From Terrimesophilobacter mesophilus (lineage in GTDB: Bacteria > Actinomycetota > Actinomycetes > Actinomycetales > Microbacteriaceae): DNA of 64,000 nucleotides. The notes under the pieces are model-generated. The model was not told where the DNA came from. It was given only the letters and a program-made list of their open reading frames with translations, and searched no databases. Below, piece by piece: positions 1 to 7,878 of this stretch. The first letter of the stretch is position 1; each line of letters starts with the position of its first letter. The stretch spans positions 1,612,001-1,676,000 of the forward strand of contig NZ_JACHBP010000001.1 in the NCBI RefSeq assembly GCF_014200375.1. Direction: 5' to 3'. A program made the translations under genes and the position numbers.

Positions 1-342
1 GCGAACCTCCACCCGCTCGGCGACGCCGGCGCGCGCCAGGTTGCTGCGCGCGACTTCTGCGTGCTTCGGCACGACCTCCAGGGTCACGAGCCGCCCGCCC
101 TCCGGCAGTCCCCGCGCCATCCAGATCGTGCTGTACCCGCCGAGAGTGCCGATCTCCAGCACGCGTCGCGCGTTCATCAGCCGCACGAGCAGCATGAGGA
201 ACTTCCCCTGCGCGGGGGAGACGTCGATGGACGGCAGGCCCGCCTCGGCGTTCGCGTGGAGCGCGCCCGTGAGGGCGTCATCCGGAGTGACGAGCAGTCG
301 CGTGAAGAAGTGGTCGACGTCCGTCCAGGGTTCCTCGTTCAT
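1..342 (-). CDS. O-methyltransferase, class I SAM-dependent (C-terminus outside window)
   Basis: The first 114 residues are present; the rest lies beyond base 1. The visible part has the N-terminal helices of the catechol/caffeoyl-CoA O-methyltransferase family, then the SAM motif I region RRVLEIGTLGGYSTIW at about residues 60-75 and a GGRLVTLEVVPKHAEVA strand-helix unit that normally binds the ribose of SAM. These families methylate small hydroxylated substrates in the cytosol using a divalent metal; the substrate here cannot be told. ATG at 342 follows a GGAG-like sequence. The gene is divergent from tRNA-Arg. Confidence 0.85.
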   Translation of the reverse strand, partial: MNEEPWTDVDHFFTRLLVTPDDALTGALHANAEAGLPSIDVSPAQGKFLMLLVRLMNARRVLEIGTLGGYSTIWMARGLPEGGRLVTLEVVPKHAEVARSNLARAGVAERVEVR

Positions 343-428
343 CACTCCATTGTGCGCCCGGGCCATGGGAACATGCGAGGCCGGCCGCCGCTGGTATAGT
401 TTTCAGGTTGGCTTCGGCCGGCAGGACT

Positions 429-501
429 GCGCCCGTAGCTCAGCGGATAGAGCAATTGACTACGGATCAATAGGCCGGGGGTTCAAATCCCTCCGGGCGC
501 A
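429..501 (+). tRNA. tRNA-Arg(ACG)
   Basis: The acceptor stem GCGCCCG pairs fully with CGGGCGC at 494-500, followed by discriminator A. The D stem is GCTC/GAGC. The anticodon stem ATTGA/TCAAT encloses loop CTACGGA, giving anticodon ACG, which is read as inosine-CG after TadA editing. The T arm carries GTTCAAATC. CCA is not encoded. The matching deaminase tadA is at 14.9 kb. Confidence 0.95.
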
Positions 502-562
502 CTTCACCAGGCACCCCGCGGGAATCACGACATCCTGCGCGTGAACTTTCGCTTGCGGCCGT

Positions 563-581
563 AGAGGTATAACATCATACA
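563..581. promoter_or_regulatory. Operator-like site A of the nucleoside salvage genes
   Basis: AGAGGTATAACATCATACA contains an imperfect palindrome GTAT-N6-ATAC. It recurs with one mismatch at 2389-2407. It overlaps a TATAAC box that could be a -10 element, upstream of the phosphorylase gene. The GntR/UTRA regulator at 4811-5596 is the obvious candidate to bind it. This assignment is inference from symmetry, repetition and position. Confidence 0.55.
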
Positions 582-612
582 GATCACGTCCCCAGAGTTG
601 CGGAGTAAAGAG

Positions 613-1386
613 ATGAGCACAGCGTCCTCGGTTGACAAGAGCGCGGTCGGCCTCGGCGAGCGCCAGTTCCACATCGGAATCGCGCCAGGTGAAGTGTCAA
701 CGGTCGCCCTGCTGCCAGGAGACCCGTTCCGAGTGCCGCTCGTCGCGGAGTTCCTCACCGACGTGAAGGAAGTCGCGCACAACCGCGAGCACAAGACCAT
801 GACGGGGATGTACAAGGGCCGGATGATCACGGCCACCTCCACGGGGATGGGCTGCCCGTCGACGGCCATCGCGGTGGAAGAACTCATCCGCGTCGGCGTC
901 ACCTCCTTCATCCGGGTGGGGTCGTCCGCCGGCCTGCAGGCTGGAGTGAAGCCCGGTGACCTTCTCGTCAGCGAAGGCGCCCTCCGGAACGATGGAACGA
1001 CTGCCGCATACGCTCACCACGGCTTTCCCGCCGTCCCGGATCTTCGCATCACGCTGGAACTCGCCGAGGCCGCGCGTGAACTCACGGCGGGGACCACCGC
1101 CTCCGTGCACTCGGGCATCAACGCGAGCGATGACGCCTTCTATGCCGAGACACCGGAGTGGATCGCGGAGCTCAACCAGCTCGGCGTGCTCAACGTCGAG
1201 ATGGAGAGCGCCGCACTCTATGTCGTGGCGCGACTGCGCGGCGTGCGTGCGGGGATGATCTGCTCCACCTCGAGCAACCTCTTCGACGGCACGAGCCTGT
1301 ACGACGGTGTCGACACCGCACTCAAGGACGGCTGGATGCGGAGCATCGAAGCTGCCCTCGAGGTCGCGGTCCGTCTGGAACTCTGA
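613..1386 (+). CDS. udp: Nucleoside phosphorylase, uridine phosphorylase family
   Basis: Phosphorolytic cleavage of a nucleoside (probably uridine) to base and ribose-1-phosphate. The 257-residue protein fits the NP-I family: phosphate-binding LLPGDPFR near the N-terminus, the RVGSSAG stretch (about residue 100) and NVEMESAALY (about 195), whose Glu-Met-Glu contacts the ribose. I chose ATG 613, which has GGAG seven bases upstream, over an in-frame TTG at 598 without one. It begins a run with add, the BMP lipoprotein and an MFS carrier. Uridine rather than purine specificity is family-level inference. Confidence 0.85.
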   Translation: MSTASSVDKSAVGLGERQFHIGIAPGEVSTVALLPGDPFRVPLVAEFLTDVKEVAHNREHKTMTGMYKGRMITATSTGMGCPSTAIAVEELIRVGVTSFIRVGSSAGLQAGVKPGDLLVSEGALRNDGTTAAYAHHGFPAVPDLRITLELAEAARELTAGTTASVHSGINASDDAFYAETPEWIAELNQLGVLNVEMESAALYVVARLRGVRAGMICSTSSNLFDGTSLYDGVDTALKDGWMRSIEAALEVAVRLEL

Positions 1387-1387
1387 C

Positions 1388-2398
1388 GTGCTCGTCAACC
1401 TGCACAGCCATCTCGAGGGGCGAGTGCGCCCCGCGACGGCAGCAGAGTTGGCCATCGAGGCGGGAGTGGTCGAGCCCGCAGGCGGCTGGGCCGGATCCAT
1501 CCACCTCGACGGGCCCGCCGACCTCACCACGTATCTTGCGAAGGTCGCATCGACTTACCCGTTCTTCCGCGTCCCGGATGCCGCACGCCGCATCGCGCGT
1601 GAGGCCGTCGAGGATGCGGCAGCAGCCGGGCAGGACTACCTCGAGCTCCGATTCGGCCCCGCCACGCACGCCGACAGTGAGAGCGGCATCCGCGACGTGA
1701 TCGAAGCAGTCGTCGACGGCATGCGCCAGGGCTCGGCCTCGACCGGGATACCGAGTGGCGCGGTCGTGGCGATCCTGCGCCATCACGACCCCGCGGTCAA
1801 TGAGTCGGTGGCCAGGGTGTCGGCGAGCCTTGCGGGCGAGGGCGTTGTCGGCTTCGACCTGGCCGGCGACGAACTGCTCTTTCCCGCGATCGCGCCGCAC
1901 GTGCCCGCGTTCCGGATTGCTCGGGATGCCGGGCTCGGCATCACCTGCCACGCGGCGGAGGCCGCCCCCGGCACTGCCGCGCTCGAAGCGGTGACTCTTC
2001 TCGGCGCGACCCGGATCGGACACGGAGCGCACATTGCGGACGATCCGGACGCCCTCGCCTGGATCGCCGATCGCGGCGTCGTCGTCGAGGTCTGCCCCAC
2101 TTCGAATTGGTACACGGGGGCGATCCCGACCATTGCAACCCATCCCGCCCCGATCTTCCGCGGCGCAGGAGTGCCGCTGGTGCTCGGCGACGACAACCCG
2201 GCCCAGACGGGCAGCGATCTCCCGGGGGAGCGGATCGTGCTGGTCGAATCCCTCGGGTTCTCCGCGGAAGATCTCCACGCACTCGACGTGACCAGCATCG
2301 CCGCCGCCTTCGTCGACGACCGCACCAGATCCGCACTGAGCCGACGCCTCAGTCCACAGCTCCTCGACCCTCTTGCACAACGAGTCGAAGAGGTATAA
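1388..2398 (+). CDS. add: Adenosine deaminase family protein
   Basis: Zinc hydrolase converting adenosine (or deoxyadenosine) to inosine. The metal and catalytic signatures are visible in order: LHSHLEG at the very N-terminus, CHAAE around residue 190, RIGHG, VCPTSNW, and LGDDNP, where adenosine deaminases usually read DDP. Length of 336 residues is normal. GTG 1388 lies one base after the phosphorylase stop, so the two are surely co-transcribed. The stop codon lies inside operator-like copy B. The Asn in place of Pro after the Asp pair is a mild departure, so a related aminated nucleoside could also be the substrate. Confidence 0.85.
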   Translation: MLVNLHSHLEGRVRPATAAELAIEAGVVEPAGGWAGSIHLDGPADLTTYLAKVASTYPFFRVPDAARRIAREAVEDAAAAGQDYLELRFGPATHADSESGIRDVIEAVVDGMRQGSASTGIPSGAVVAILRHHDPAVNESVARVSASLAGEGVVGFDLAGDELLFPAIAPHVPAFRIARDAGLGITCHAAEAAPGTAALEAVTLLGATRIGHGAHIADDPDALAWIADRGVVVEVCPTSNWYTGAIPTIATHPAPIFRGAGVPLVLGDDNPAQTGSDLPGERIVLVESLGFSAEDLHALDVTSIAAAFVDDRTRSALSRRLSPQLLDPLAQRVEEV

Positions 2399-2407
2399 CT
2401 TCATACA
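2389..2407. promoter_or_regulatory. Operator-like site B
   Basis: AGAGGTATAACTTCATACA differs from site A (563-581) at one position. It overlaps the last codon and stop of add and lies about 40 bases before the lipoprotein start. It could drive or repress an internal promoter for the uptake genes. Same inference as site A. Confidence 0.55.
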
Positions 2408-2445
2408 ACCCTTGCAATGATCCACCACGAAGAACCGGAGACACC

Positions 2446-3546
2446 ATGCAGAGACGCACTACAGTCACCACCCTGATCTCGGTGGGCGTCCTTGTCGCGC
2501 TCGCCGTGAGCGGTTGCGGCGCGGCGCCAGACAGTTCCCCCTCGACGTCCCCCGCAGCCAGCAACTTCCTGCCCTGTGCGGTATCCGACCTCACCGGGTT
2601 CAAGGACAAGGACTTCAACGAACTCACCTACAACGGTGTCAAAGCCGCCGCCGACAAGCTGGGGGTGAAAGTCGCCACCGCAGAGTCCTCCGCCGAGGAC
2701 CAGTACGCCGGAAACATCTCTGCGCTCGTCAATGAGGGCTGCAACCTCATCGTCACCGTCGGATTCGCACTGGCGAGCGCGACGCGCGACTCGGCGAAAC
2801 TCAACACCGACGTCGACTTCGCACTCATCGACAGCGCATTGAGCAACGACGATTTCAGCCCGCTCGTGCTGCCCAACGTGAAGCCGGTGCTGTTCGACAC
2901 CGCCCAGGCCGCCGTTCTGGCCGGCTACCTCGCGGCGGGTGCCACGAAGACCGGTGTCGTCGGAACCTTCGGCGGTATGCCCTTCCCGTCTGTCACCGTC
3001 TTCATGGACGGATTCGCTGACGGAATCGCCCACTACAACGAGGTGCACGGTGCCACCGTGAAGCTCCTCGGCTGGGACAAGGCGAAGCAGGATGGGCTGT
3101 TCGTCGGCAGCTTCGACGACCAGAACCAGGCGAAGACGATCACGGAGAACATGCTCGACCAGGGCGCCGACATCGTCATGCCGGTGGCAGGAACCCTGTT
3201 CAAGGCGTCGATTCAGGCCATGATCGACCAGAAGATCGACGGCGCGGTCATCGGCGTGAACTCTGATGTCTATATCAGCGCACCGGAGTTCAAGTCCTAC
3301 TACCTCACCTCGGTGATGAAGAACCTGACCACCGCCGCTGAGGAGGTCACCCTCGCCGCCGCGGACGGAAAGTTCGACAACACCGCGTACATCGGCACTC
3401 TCGCGAACAACGGCGTCGGCATCGCGCCGGCGCACGACTGGGAGTCCAAGCTCGACCCGGCACTGCTCGCCGAGGTCGACAAGCTGAAGGCGGACATCAT
3501 CTCCGGCGCCTTCGTCGTGGATTCCCCGTCATCGCCCAAGGGTTGA
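2446..3546 (+). CDS. BMP/PnrA-family nucleoside-binding lipoprotein
   Basis: A 366-residue exported lipoprotein: charged MQRR start, hydrophobic helix, lipobox VSGC with Cys about 24, then a serine/proline-rich linker. The mature part carries BMP-family features (DLTGFKDKDFNE, a type I periplasmic-binding fold, and a VNSDVYIS stretch near residue 270). Family members bind purine nucleosides at the outer face of the membrane for an ABC importer. No ABC ATPase or permease gene is adjacent; an MFS gene follows instead, so the partner transporter must be elsewhere or this protein acts differently. ATG 2446 has CGGAG upstream. Confidence 0.88.
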   Translation: MQRRTTVTTLISVGVLVALAVSGCGAAPDSSPSTSPAASNFLPCAVSDLTGFKDKDFNELTYNGVKAAADKLGVKVATAESSAEDQYAGNISALVNEGCNLIVTVGFALASATRDSAKLNTDVDFALIDSALSNDDFSPLVLPNVKPVLFDTAQAAVLAGYLAAGATKTGVVGTFGGMPFPSVTVFMDGFADGIAHYNEVHGATVKLLGWDKAKQDGLFVGSFDDQNQAKTITENMLDQGADIVMPVAGTLFKASIQAMIDQKIDGAVIGVNSDVYISAPEFKSYYLTSVMKNLTTAAEEVTLAAADGKFDNTAYIGTLANNGVGIAPAHDWESKLDPALLAEVDKLKADIISGAFVVDSPSSPKG

Positions 3547-3575
3547 CAGGGAAGGAGGGGGATCGCACGCGCGAC

Positions 3576-4814
3576 GTGGCGGTCCCCCTCCGCACCGACA
3601 TCCGGGCATTCGGTCGACTGGTCGGATGGGAGTACTTTCCCGTCGCGTTCCTCGGTCGATTGCCGTTCGCGATGATGATCGTGGGGATCCTGACGATCGT
3701 CACCACGGTTCGAGGGTCGGTGGCCGAAGCCGGAATCGCCGCAGCATGCGCGGGGCTCGGAACATCCGTTCTGGGGCCCACGATCGGCGCCATGGCCGAT
3801 CGGTACGGTGAGCGACTCATCCTCATCGTCGTCTGCGGTCTGAGCATCATCTCGACGGTCGGTCTTCTCGCCGTCGTCCTCGCGGGAACGCCGTTCGCCG
3901 TCGTCGCGCTGGTCGCGGCCCTGGCCGGAGGCCTGACCCCTCAGGTCGCGCCGTTCTCCCGATCCCGCCTCGTGAAATTCGCCGGCATCCCGAGCGCGCC
4001 CGCCCGGCGACAGCGCGCCCTGTCCGCCGTGATGAGCTACGAGTCCGCCATGGATGAGGCATCGTTCGTGGCCGGTCCCGTGCTCGTCGGCATCCTCACC
4101 TCGTTCATCGCCCCCTGGGCGCCGCTGGCCCTCGGTTCCTTGCTGACGGCAGGAATCGTCGTGTGGTTCGCGCTGCATCCGAGCGTCAACCAGACCCACC
4201 GGCGCCACGAGGGGGCGGACCCGAAGTCGGGGCCGGTCTTCACCGTGAGGGTCCTGGTGCTGGCGGCCGCCATGCTGGCGGTGGGCGGCGTGTTCGGGTC
4301 CATCCTCACCGGCCTCACCGAATTCCTGCGCGCGATGGGTCACGCCGAGCAGACCGGAATCGTCTACGGCGCCATGAGCGGCGGGGCCATCGTCATCGCG
4401 ATCGCCGTCGCAGCCCTTCCTCGCACGTTCGGGTTGAGCGCGCGCTGGATCACGTTCGCCGCACTCGGTGGAATCGGTGCCGTCCTGCTGGCCGTGGCCC
4501 TGAACCTGTCGACAGTCGTCGTCGCTCTCGTGCTGAGCGGATGCGGTGTGGGGGCCGTCCTCGTCGCGCTGTTCAGCCTCGGGGCGGACGAGGCGCCGAA
4601 CGGACGATCCACAACTGTCCTCACCACCCTGCAGAGTGCCCTGGTCGTCGGGCAGGCGGCCGCGGCGGCAGTCGGCGGCTACGTGGCCCAGCAGGGTGGA
4701 GCATCCAGCACGTTCTGGATCACCGCGTCGTTGTCAGCCGTGCTCGTCGTGCTGGCGCTCGTCCATCGGCGACTGCACCGTCGCGATCGGGCGCGGGTGG
4801 CATCCGCTCCCTAG
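3576..4814 (+). CDS. MFS transporter, probably nucleoside or drug-type
   Basis: About 412 residues with roughly twelve hydrophobic segments and an MFS-like loop between helices 2 and 3 (GAMADRYGERL, about residues 70-80). Context in the nucleoside operon suggests nucleoside or base transport, in or out; no residue proves it. The start is uncertain. The strong AAGGAGGGG lies 15-17 bases before GTG 3576, and the only nearer in-frame alternative is TTG 3543, overlapping the previous stop. Its stop overlaps the convergent GntR gene in a CTAG. Confidence 0.75.
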   Translation: MAVPLRTDIRAFGRLVGWEYFPVAFLGRLPFAMMIVGILTIVTTVRGSVAEAGIAAACAGLGTSVLGPTIGAMADRYGERLILIVVCGLSIISTVGLLAVVLAGTPFAVVALVAALAGGLTPQVAPFSRSRLVKFAGIPSAPARRQRALSAVMSYESAMDEASFVAGPVLVGILTSFIAPWAPLALGSLLTAGIVVWFALHPSVNQTHRRHEGADPKSGPVFTVRVLVLAAAMLAVGGVFGSILTGLTEFLRAMGHAEQTGIVYGAMSGGAIVIAIAVAALPRTFGLSARWITFAALGGIGAVLLAVALNLSTVVVALVLSGCGVGAVLVALFSLGADEAPNGRSTTVLTTLQSALVVGQAAAAAVGGYVAQQGGASSTFWITASLSAVLVVLALVHRRLHRRDRARVASAP

Positions 4815-5596
4815 GCGGGTTTCCACTGCGTGATGGCCAGATGACCGAACGCCGGCGCGAGAGCACTCTTCGAGATGTACGCCGCGACACTGTTCAATCG
4901 GGCGGTCTGCGTGAGCACGAGAAGGGGGTCGCTGGACTTCACGTCGAGGTGGCCGGCTCTCGTCGGTCCGGCGATCGTCGCCGCCACGTCGCAGCTCTCG
5001 TCCGTGAACACCGGGCCAAGCCGCTGGGTGATGAAGTTCAGCAGTGTCGTCGCCGTATCGGCTGACTCTGGAAGGCAGGATGCCACCTCGGGGCTGAGCG
5101 CGGAGAGGTAGTGCTCATCCGGAACGTACTCCTGGACGAGCGCCATCCGCGCACCGTCCCTCGCGACCACCGACTCGCGGAACCAGAAGCTGGCGTCCAC
5201 CGCCAGACCGAGATGCTCCGAGACGAAGTCGGTGACCGGCTGCCTGGTGAACTCCAGGACCTCGACAGCGATCGAGCGGCCGTGCCCGGAGAGCAGCTGT
5301 TCCAGGGACTGGAACTCTCCCAGCGTCTGGGCCGGTAGCGAGTTCGCGACGAAACGACCGACTCCGCGCTTCGTGGTGATGAGGCCGTCCTCCTCGAGGA
5401 GCATGAGCGCCTCACGCACCACGGTGCGACTGACGCCCAGGGAGTTTCCGAGTTCGATCTCGCGCGGAAGGAGCACGCCGGCCGGCAGAATCCCGTCACG
5501 GATGCCACCGGAGATCCTCGAATAGACCGCGACGCGCAATGGCTGGCCCGGTGAGGTCAGAAGCGGCTCTTCCAGGAAGTTCACGAGGCCGCTCAC
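4811..5596 (-). CDS. GntR-family regulator with UTRA ligand domain
   Basis: 261 residues. The N-terminal winged helix (about 18-90) has PLRVAVYSRISGGI, PREIELGNSLGVSRTVVREAL and the wing TKRGVGRFV. The C-terminal UTRA-like part (about 100-255) is the ligand pocket typical of the HutC subfamily. It probably senses a nucleoside or derived sugar phosphate and controls the convergent salvage operon through the two GTAT-N6-ATAC sites. GTG 5596 is preceded by AGGTG about eight bases away. Confidence 0.82.
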   Translation of the reverse strand: MSGLVNFLEEPLLTSPGQPLRVAVYSRISGGIRDGILPAGVLLPREIELGNSLGVSRTVVREALMLLEEDGLITTKRGVGRFVANSLPAQTLGEFQSLEQLLSGHGRSIAVEVLEFTRQPVTDFVSEHLGLAVDASFWFRESVVARDGARMALVQEYVPDEHYLSALSPEVASCLPESADTATTLLNFITQRLGPVFTDESCDVAATIAGPTRAGHLDVKSSDPLLVLTQTARLNSVAAYISKSALAPAFGHLAITQWKPA

Positions 5597-5722
5597 GGAC
5601 CGGTCACCTGCGGAGCGAATCTCATGGGTTGAGCCTACTTGCTGAACCGTCCCGCGCCACGGCAGGACAAACTGAGTATCGTCTCGGCCGGCTTCGGCCC
5701 GGTGAGCGGCCTCGCGTGCGAG

Positions 5723-6865
5723 CTACCTCCTGCTGCCGGCGAACATCGGCCACATCGCCACGACCCCGCCCGCGGTGTCACCGGCGTGGCCGATGTGGCC
5801 CAGGTGCCAGTTGTCCTCGATCGTGGTCAACAGCGAATAGTGGTTGTAGGGGGTGTGGTCCACGATGTGGTGCGGGCCGGAACCCGTCACCACGATCGCC
5901 GGGATCAACCCGCCACCGTAGGTGCCACCGGTCCACGCCGGGCTGATGCGGGCATCCGCTGCCCCGACATACGGCGAGTCGCAGCATCCGGACGTGCTCT
6001 CCCAACCACCGTTGGTGGTATCGCCGGTGTAGTCGTTCTCGTCCGTGACGATGACGATCGCCGAGTGCTTCGTCCACGCATTCGAATCCATGATGGTGTC
6101 GACGGCCGTGTGCACGAACGCATCCGCCTTCTGCTTCAACGCGGCATCGTTGGCATCGTCCCTGACGCTGCCGTACGGGCACGGCGTCTCCGCGTAGCCC
6201 TCGATCGTGTCGTAGACGCCGCCGTGCATGTCATTGCACTGGTTCGGCGTGATCCAGACGAATTGCGGGGCATGCTGTCCATTGAGGTCCGCCGCCAGTT
6301 GCGAATAGTCCTTGACGTTCGCCATCCGCGCCGGGTTGTTCTTGATGTCGTCGAACAGCACGAACGGGTTGTGCTTCTTCGCATACAGCGACGCCGTCGC
6401 ACCATTGGGCAGCACCGGGCCCGACCGGTCCAATTTGTTGGCCGGCAGCGTCTGCATGTATGCGCCCCAACTGATGTGGTGCGCCTCGAGCTGATCGACA
6501 AGGTTCACACGGTCGAGATTGACGACATTCTGGTCATTGTCATCCTGAATGCCGTAGTTGTCGCCCGCGATCGACGCGATGTAGTTCGGCATCGAGGGAT
6601 GTGTCACGCCGTAGTAGTGGTCCGCCATCGAATAGGTGTTCGCGAGACTCGTGATGTACGGCGCGTTCACGTCGCCGATCACGCTCGACTGGGAGTGGTT
6701 CTCCAGCATGATCACGTAGATGTGGTCGAATCCACTCGACGAGGAATGCCAGGACTGGTTGCCGGGCGCGTGGTACGTGTCGGCAGCGACCGCGGAGGCG
6801 GCCGTCAACGCGATGGTGGCTGCGACGGCCAAAGCGCCGGCCGTGAGGCGGGATCGGAGTTGCAT
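5723..6865 (-). CDS. Secreted phosphoesterase (alkaline phosphatase superfamily)
   Basis: 380 residues with a Sec-type signal peptide ending near ASAVAA. The mature enzyme belongs to the Phosphoesterase family that includes phospholipase C and acid phosphatase relatives: IYVIMLENHS (metal site), HPSMPNYIA, and IVIVTDENDYTGDT near residue 270 with metal-binding Asp/Glu, then a conserved HYSLLTTIEDNW. It would release phosphate from organic phosphates or phospholipids outside the cell. A good SD (AAGGAAGG) precedes ATG 6865. It stands alone between GntR and NUDIX genes; an inverted repeat covers its likely promoter. Confidence 0.85.
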   Translation of the reverse strand: MQLRSRLTAGALAVAATIALTAASAVAADTYHAPGNQSWHSSSSGFDHIYVIMLENHSQSSVIGDVNAPYITSLANTYSMADHYYGVTHPSMPNYIASIAGDNYGIQDDNDQNVVNLDRVNLVDQLEAHHISWGAYMQTLPANKLDRSGPVLPNGATASLYAKKHNPFVLFDDIKNNPARMANVKDYSQLAADLNGQHAPQFVWITPNQCNDMHGGVYDTIEGYAETPCPYGSVRDDANDAALKQKADAFVHTAVDTIMDSNAWTKHSAIVIVTDENDYTGDTTNGGWESTSGCCDSPYVGAADARISPAWTGGTYGGGLIPAIVVTGSGPHHIVDHTPYNHYSLLTTIEDNWHLGHIGHAGDTAGGVVAMWPMFAGSRR

Positions 6866-6966
6866 AGGGGGTAGTCCTTCCTTGTGAACCTGTTGCCTGT
6901 CTGGCAGGGCGGGAAGGTCGCCATCACGACATACACGGGGCGGCCTCGCGCCGTGTCACAGAACAA

Positions 6967-6997
6967 ACCTTGACCCATTGCCACGCGATGTCAAGGT
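6967..6997. promoter_or_regulatory. Inverted repeat ACCTTGAC-N15-GTCAAGGT upstream of phosphoesterase
   Basis: Perfect 8-base arms at 6967-6974 and 6990-6997. Read on the minus strand, the distal arm supplies a perfect TTGACA -35 box facing the phosphoesterase gene, with AAGGTT 17 bases on as a weak -10. A regulator bound here would occlude RNA polymerase. There is no matching PHO-box repeat. Confidence 0.5.
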
Positions 6998-7054
6998 GTT
7001 CTACCCCCGAACTCGCTGTCAGATCGGATGTCGGATGATGGACCACAGCATCGG

Positions 7055-7795
7055 TCAGCGGTACTCCTGCCACACGGTGACCGGATACCCCGCCTCGGGG
7101 AGGATCGTGATGCGTCGCGCACCGTCCGGCTCGGTCACGATCTCCGGCTGCACCGTGAACCGTGAGCGCGCCCTGGCCGCCGCGAGAGCCTCGACGCTGC
7201 TGCCGCTCTCCGCGAGCCTGGCGAGGTTCATCATGGTGGGGAAGATGATGGGGCGCTCACCGGACTGGGCGAGTGCGAGCGCGACGGCGGGCGGCATCCA
7301 CTCGGCGACGAGCGTCTCAGCGCCATCCGGGACGGCGACCGTGTCGGGCGACACTGCGGCGAGGAAGAAGTGGGTGTCGAATCGGCGCGCCTCGGCGATC
7401 GGGGTGATCCAATGCCCGAAGTGCGTGAGAGCGTCGAGCCGGATGCGCGCGCCGGCCGCCGTGACCGCGTCGCGGAATTCCCGGCCGTCGCGAACTGGCG
7501 CAGGGCCATCCGCGAGCAGGATGCCGGTCTCCTCCCAGACCTCCCGGACGGCTCCGATGCGCAGTGCACGCTCGTCGTCCGCGAGCTCATCGAAACCGGA
7601 TGCCGACTCCCGCCAGGCCGGATCGTGGTCCCCCGGGTCGATCGCCCCGCCCGGAAACACGAGCGCTGAAGCGAATGCACCGCGAGCCGCCCGGGTCACC
7701 AGCAGCACCTCGAACGGGTCATCGCGCAACAGCAGTACCGTCGCCGAGCTGCGGGGGACGGGGTCCGCCGAATCCTCAGTCGTCACAGTCGCCAT
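7055..7795 (-). CDS. NUDIX hydrolase, NUDT19-like
   Basis: 246 residues. The Nudix box is split: FPGGAIDPGDHD is separated from the catalytic REVWEETGI by some 25 residues rich in acidic and hydrophobic positions. That extended insertion is typical of the NUDT19/RP2-like branch, whose eukaryotic members hydrolyse CoA and CoA esters. Substrate here is unproved. ATG 7795 was chosen over an upstream GTG at 7816; neither has a clear SD. The gene stands alone, divergent from the aminotransferase-like gene. Confidence 0.8.
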   Translation of the reverse strand: MATVTTEDSADPVPRSSATVLLLRDDPFEVLLVTRAARGAFASALVFPGGAIDPGDHDPAWRESASGFDELADDERALRIGAVREVWEETGILLADGPAPVRDGREFRDAVTAAGARIRLDALTHFGHWITPIAEARRFDTHFFLAAVSPDTVAVPDGAETLVAEWMPPAVALALAQSGERPIIFPTMMNLARLAESGSSVEALAAARARSRFTVQPEIVTEPDGARRITILPEAGYPVTVWQEYR

Positions 7796-7866
7796 GATAC
7801 GAGAGCGGCAAGGCACGGTTCGGCATCGCCTGCCTGTGCCCTCTGGTCAGGCCATGGCGCATCCGT

Positions 7867-7872
7867 TAGTCT
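7867..7872 (+). promoter_or_regulatory. -10 box TAGTCT, six bases before ATG 7879
   Basis: TAGTCT-N6-ATG with no SD in the gap; a leaderless start is likely for the class V aminotransferase gene. Confidence 0.5.
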
Positions 7873-7878
7873 CCCAGC

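Noticed and set aside
5681..5700. GGCCG-GCTT-CGGCC hairpin after the phosphoesterase gene as terminator
   Set aside because: Only five base pairs in GC-rich DNA with no T run; such stems are expected by chance.
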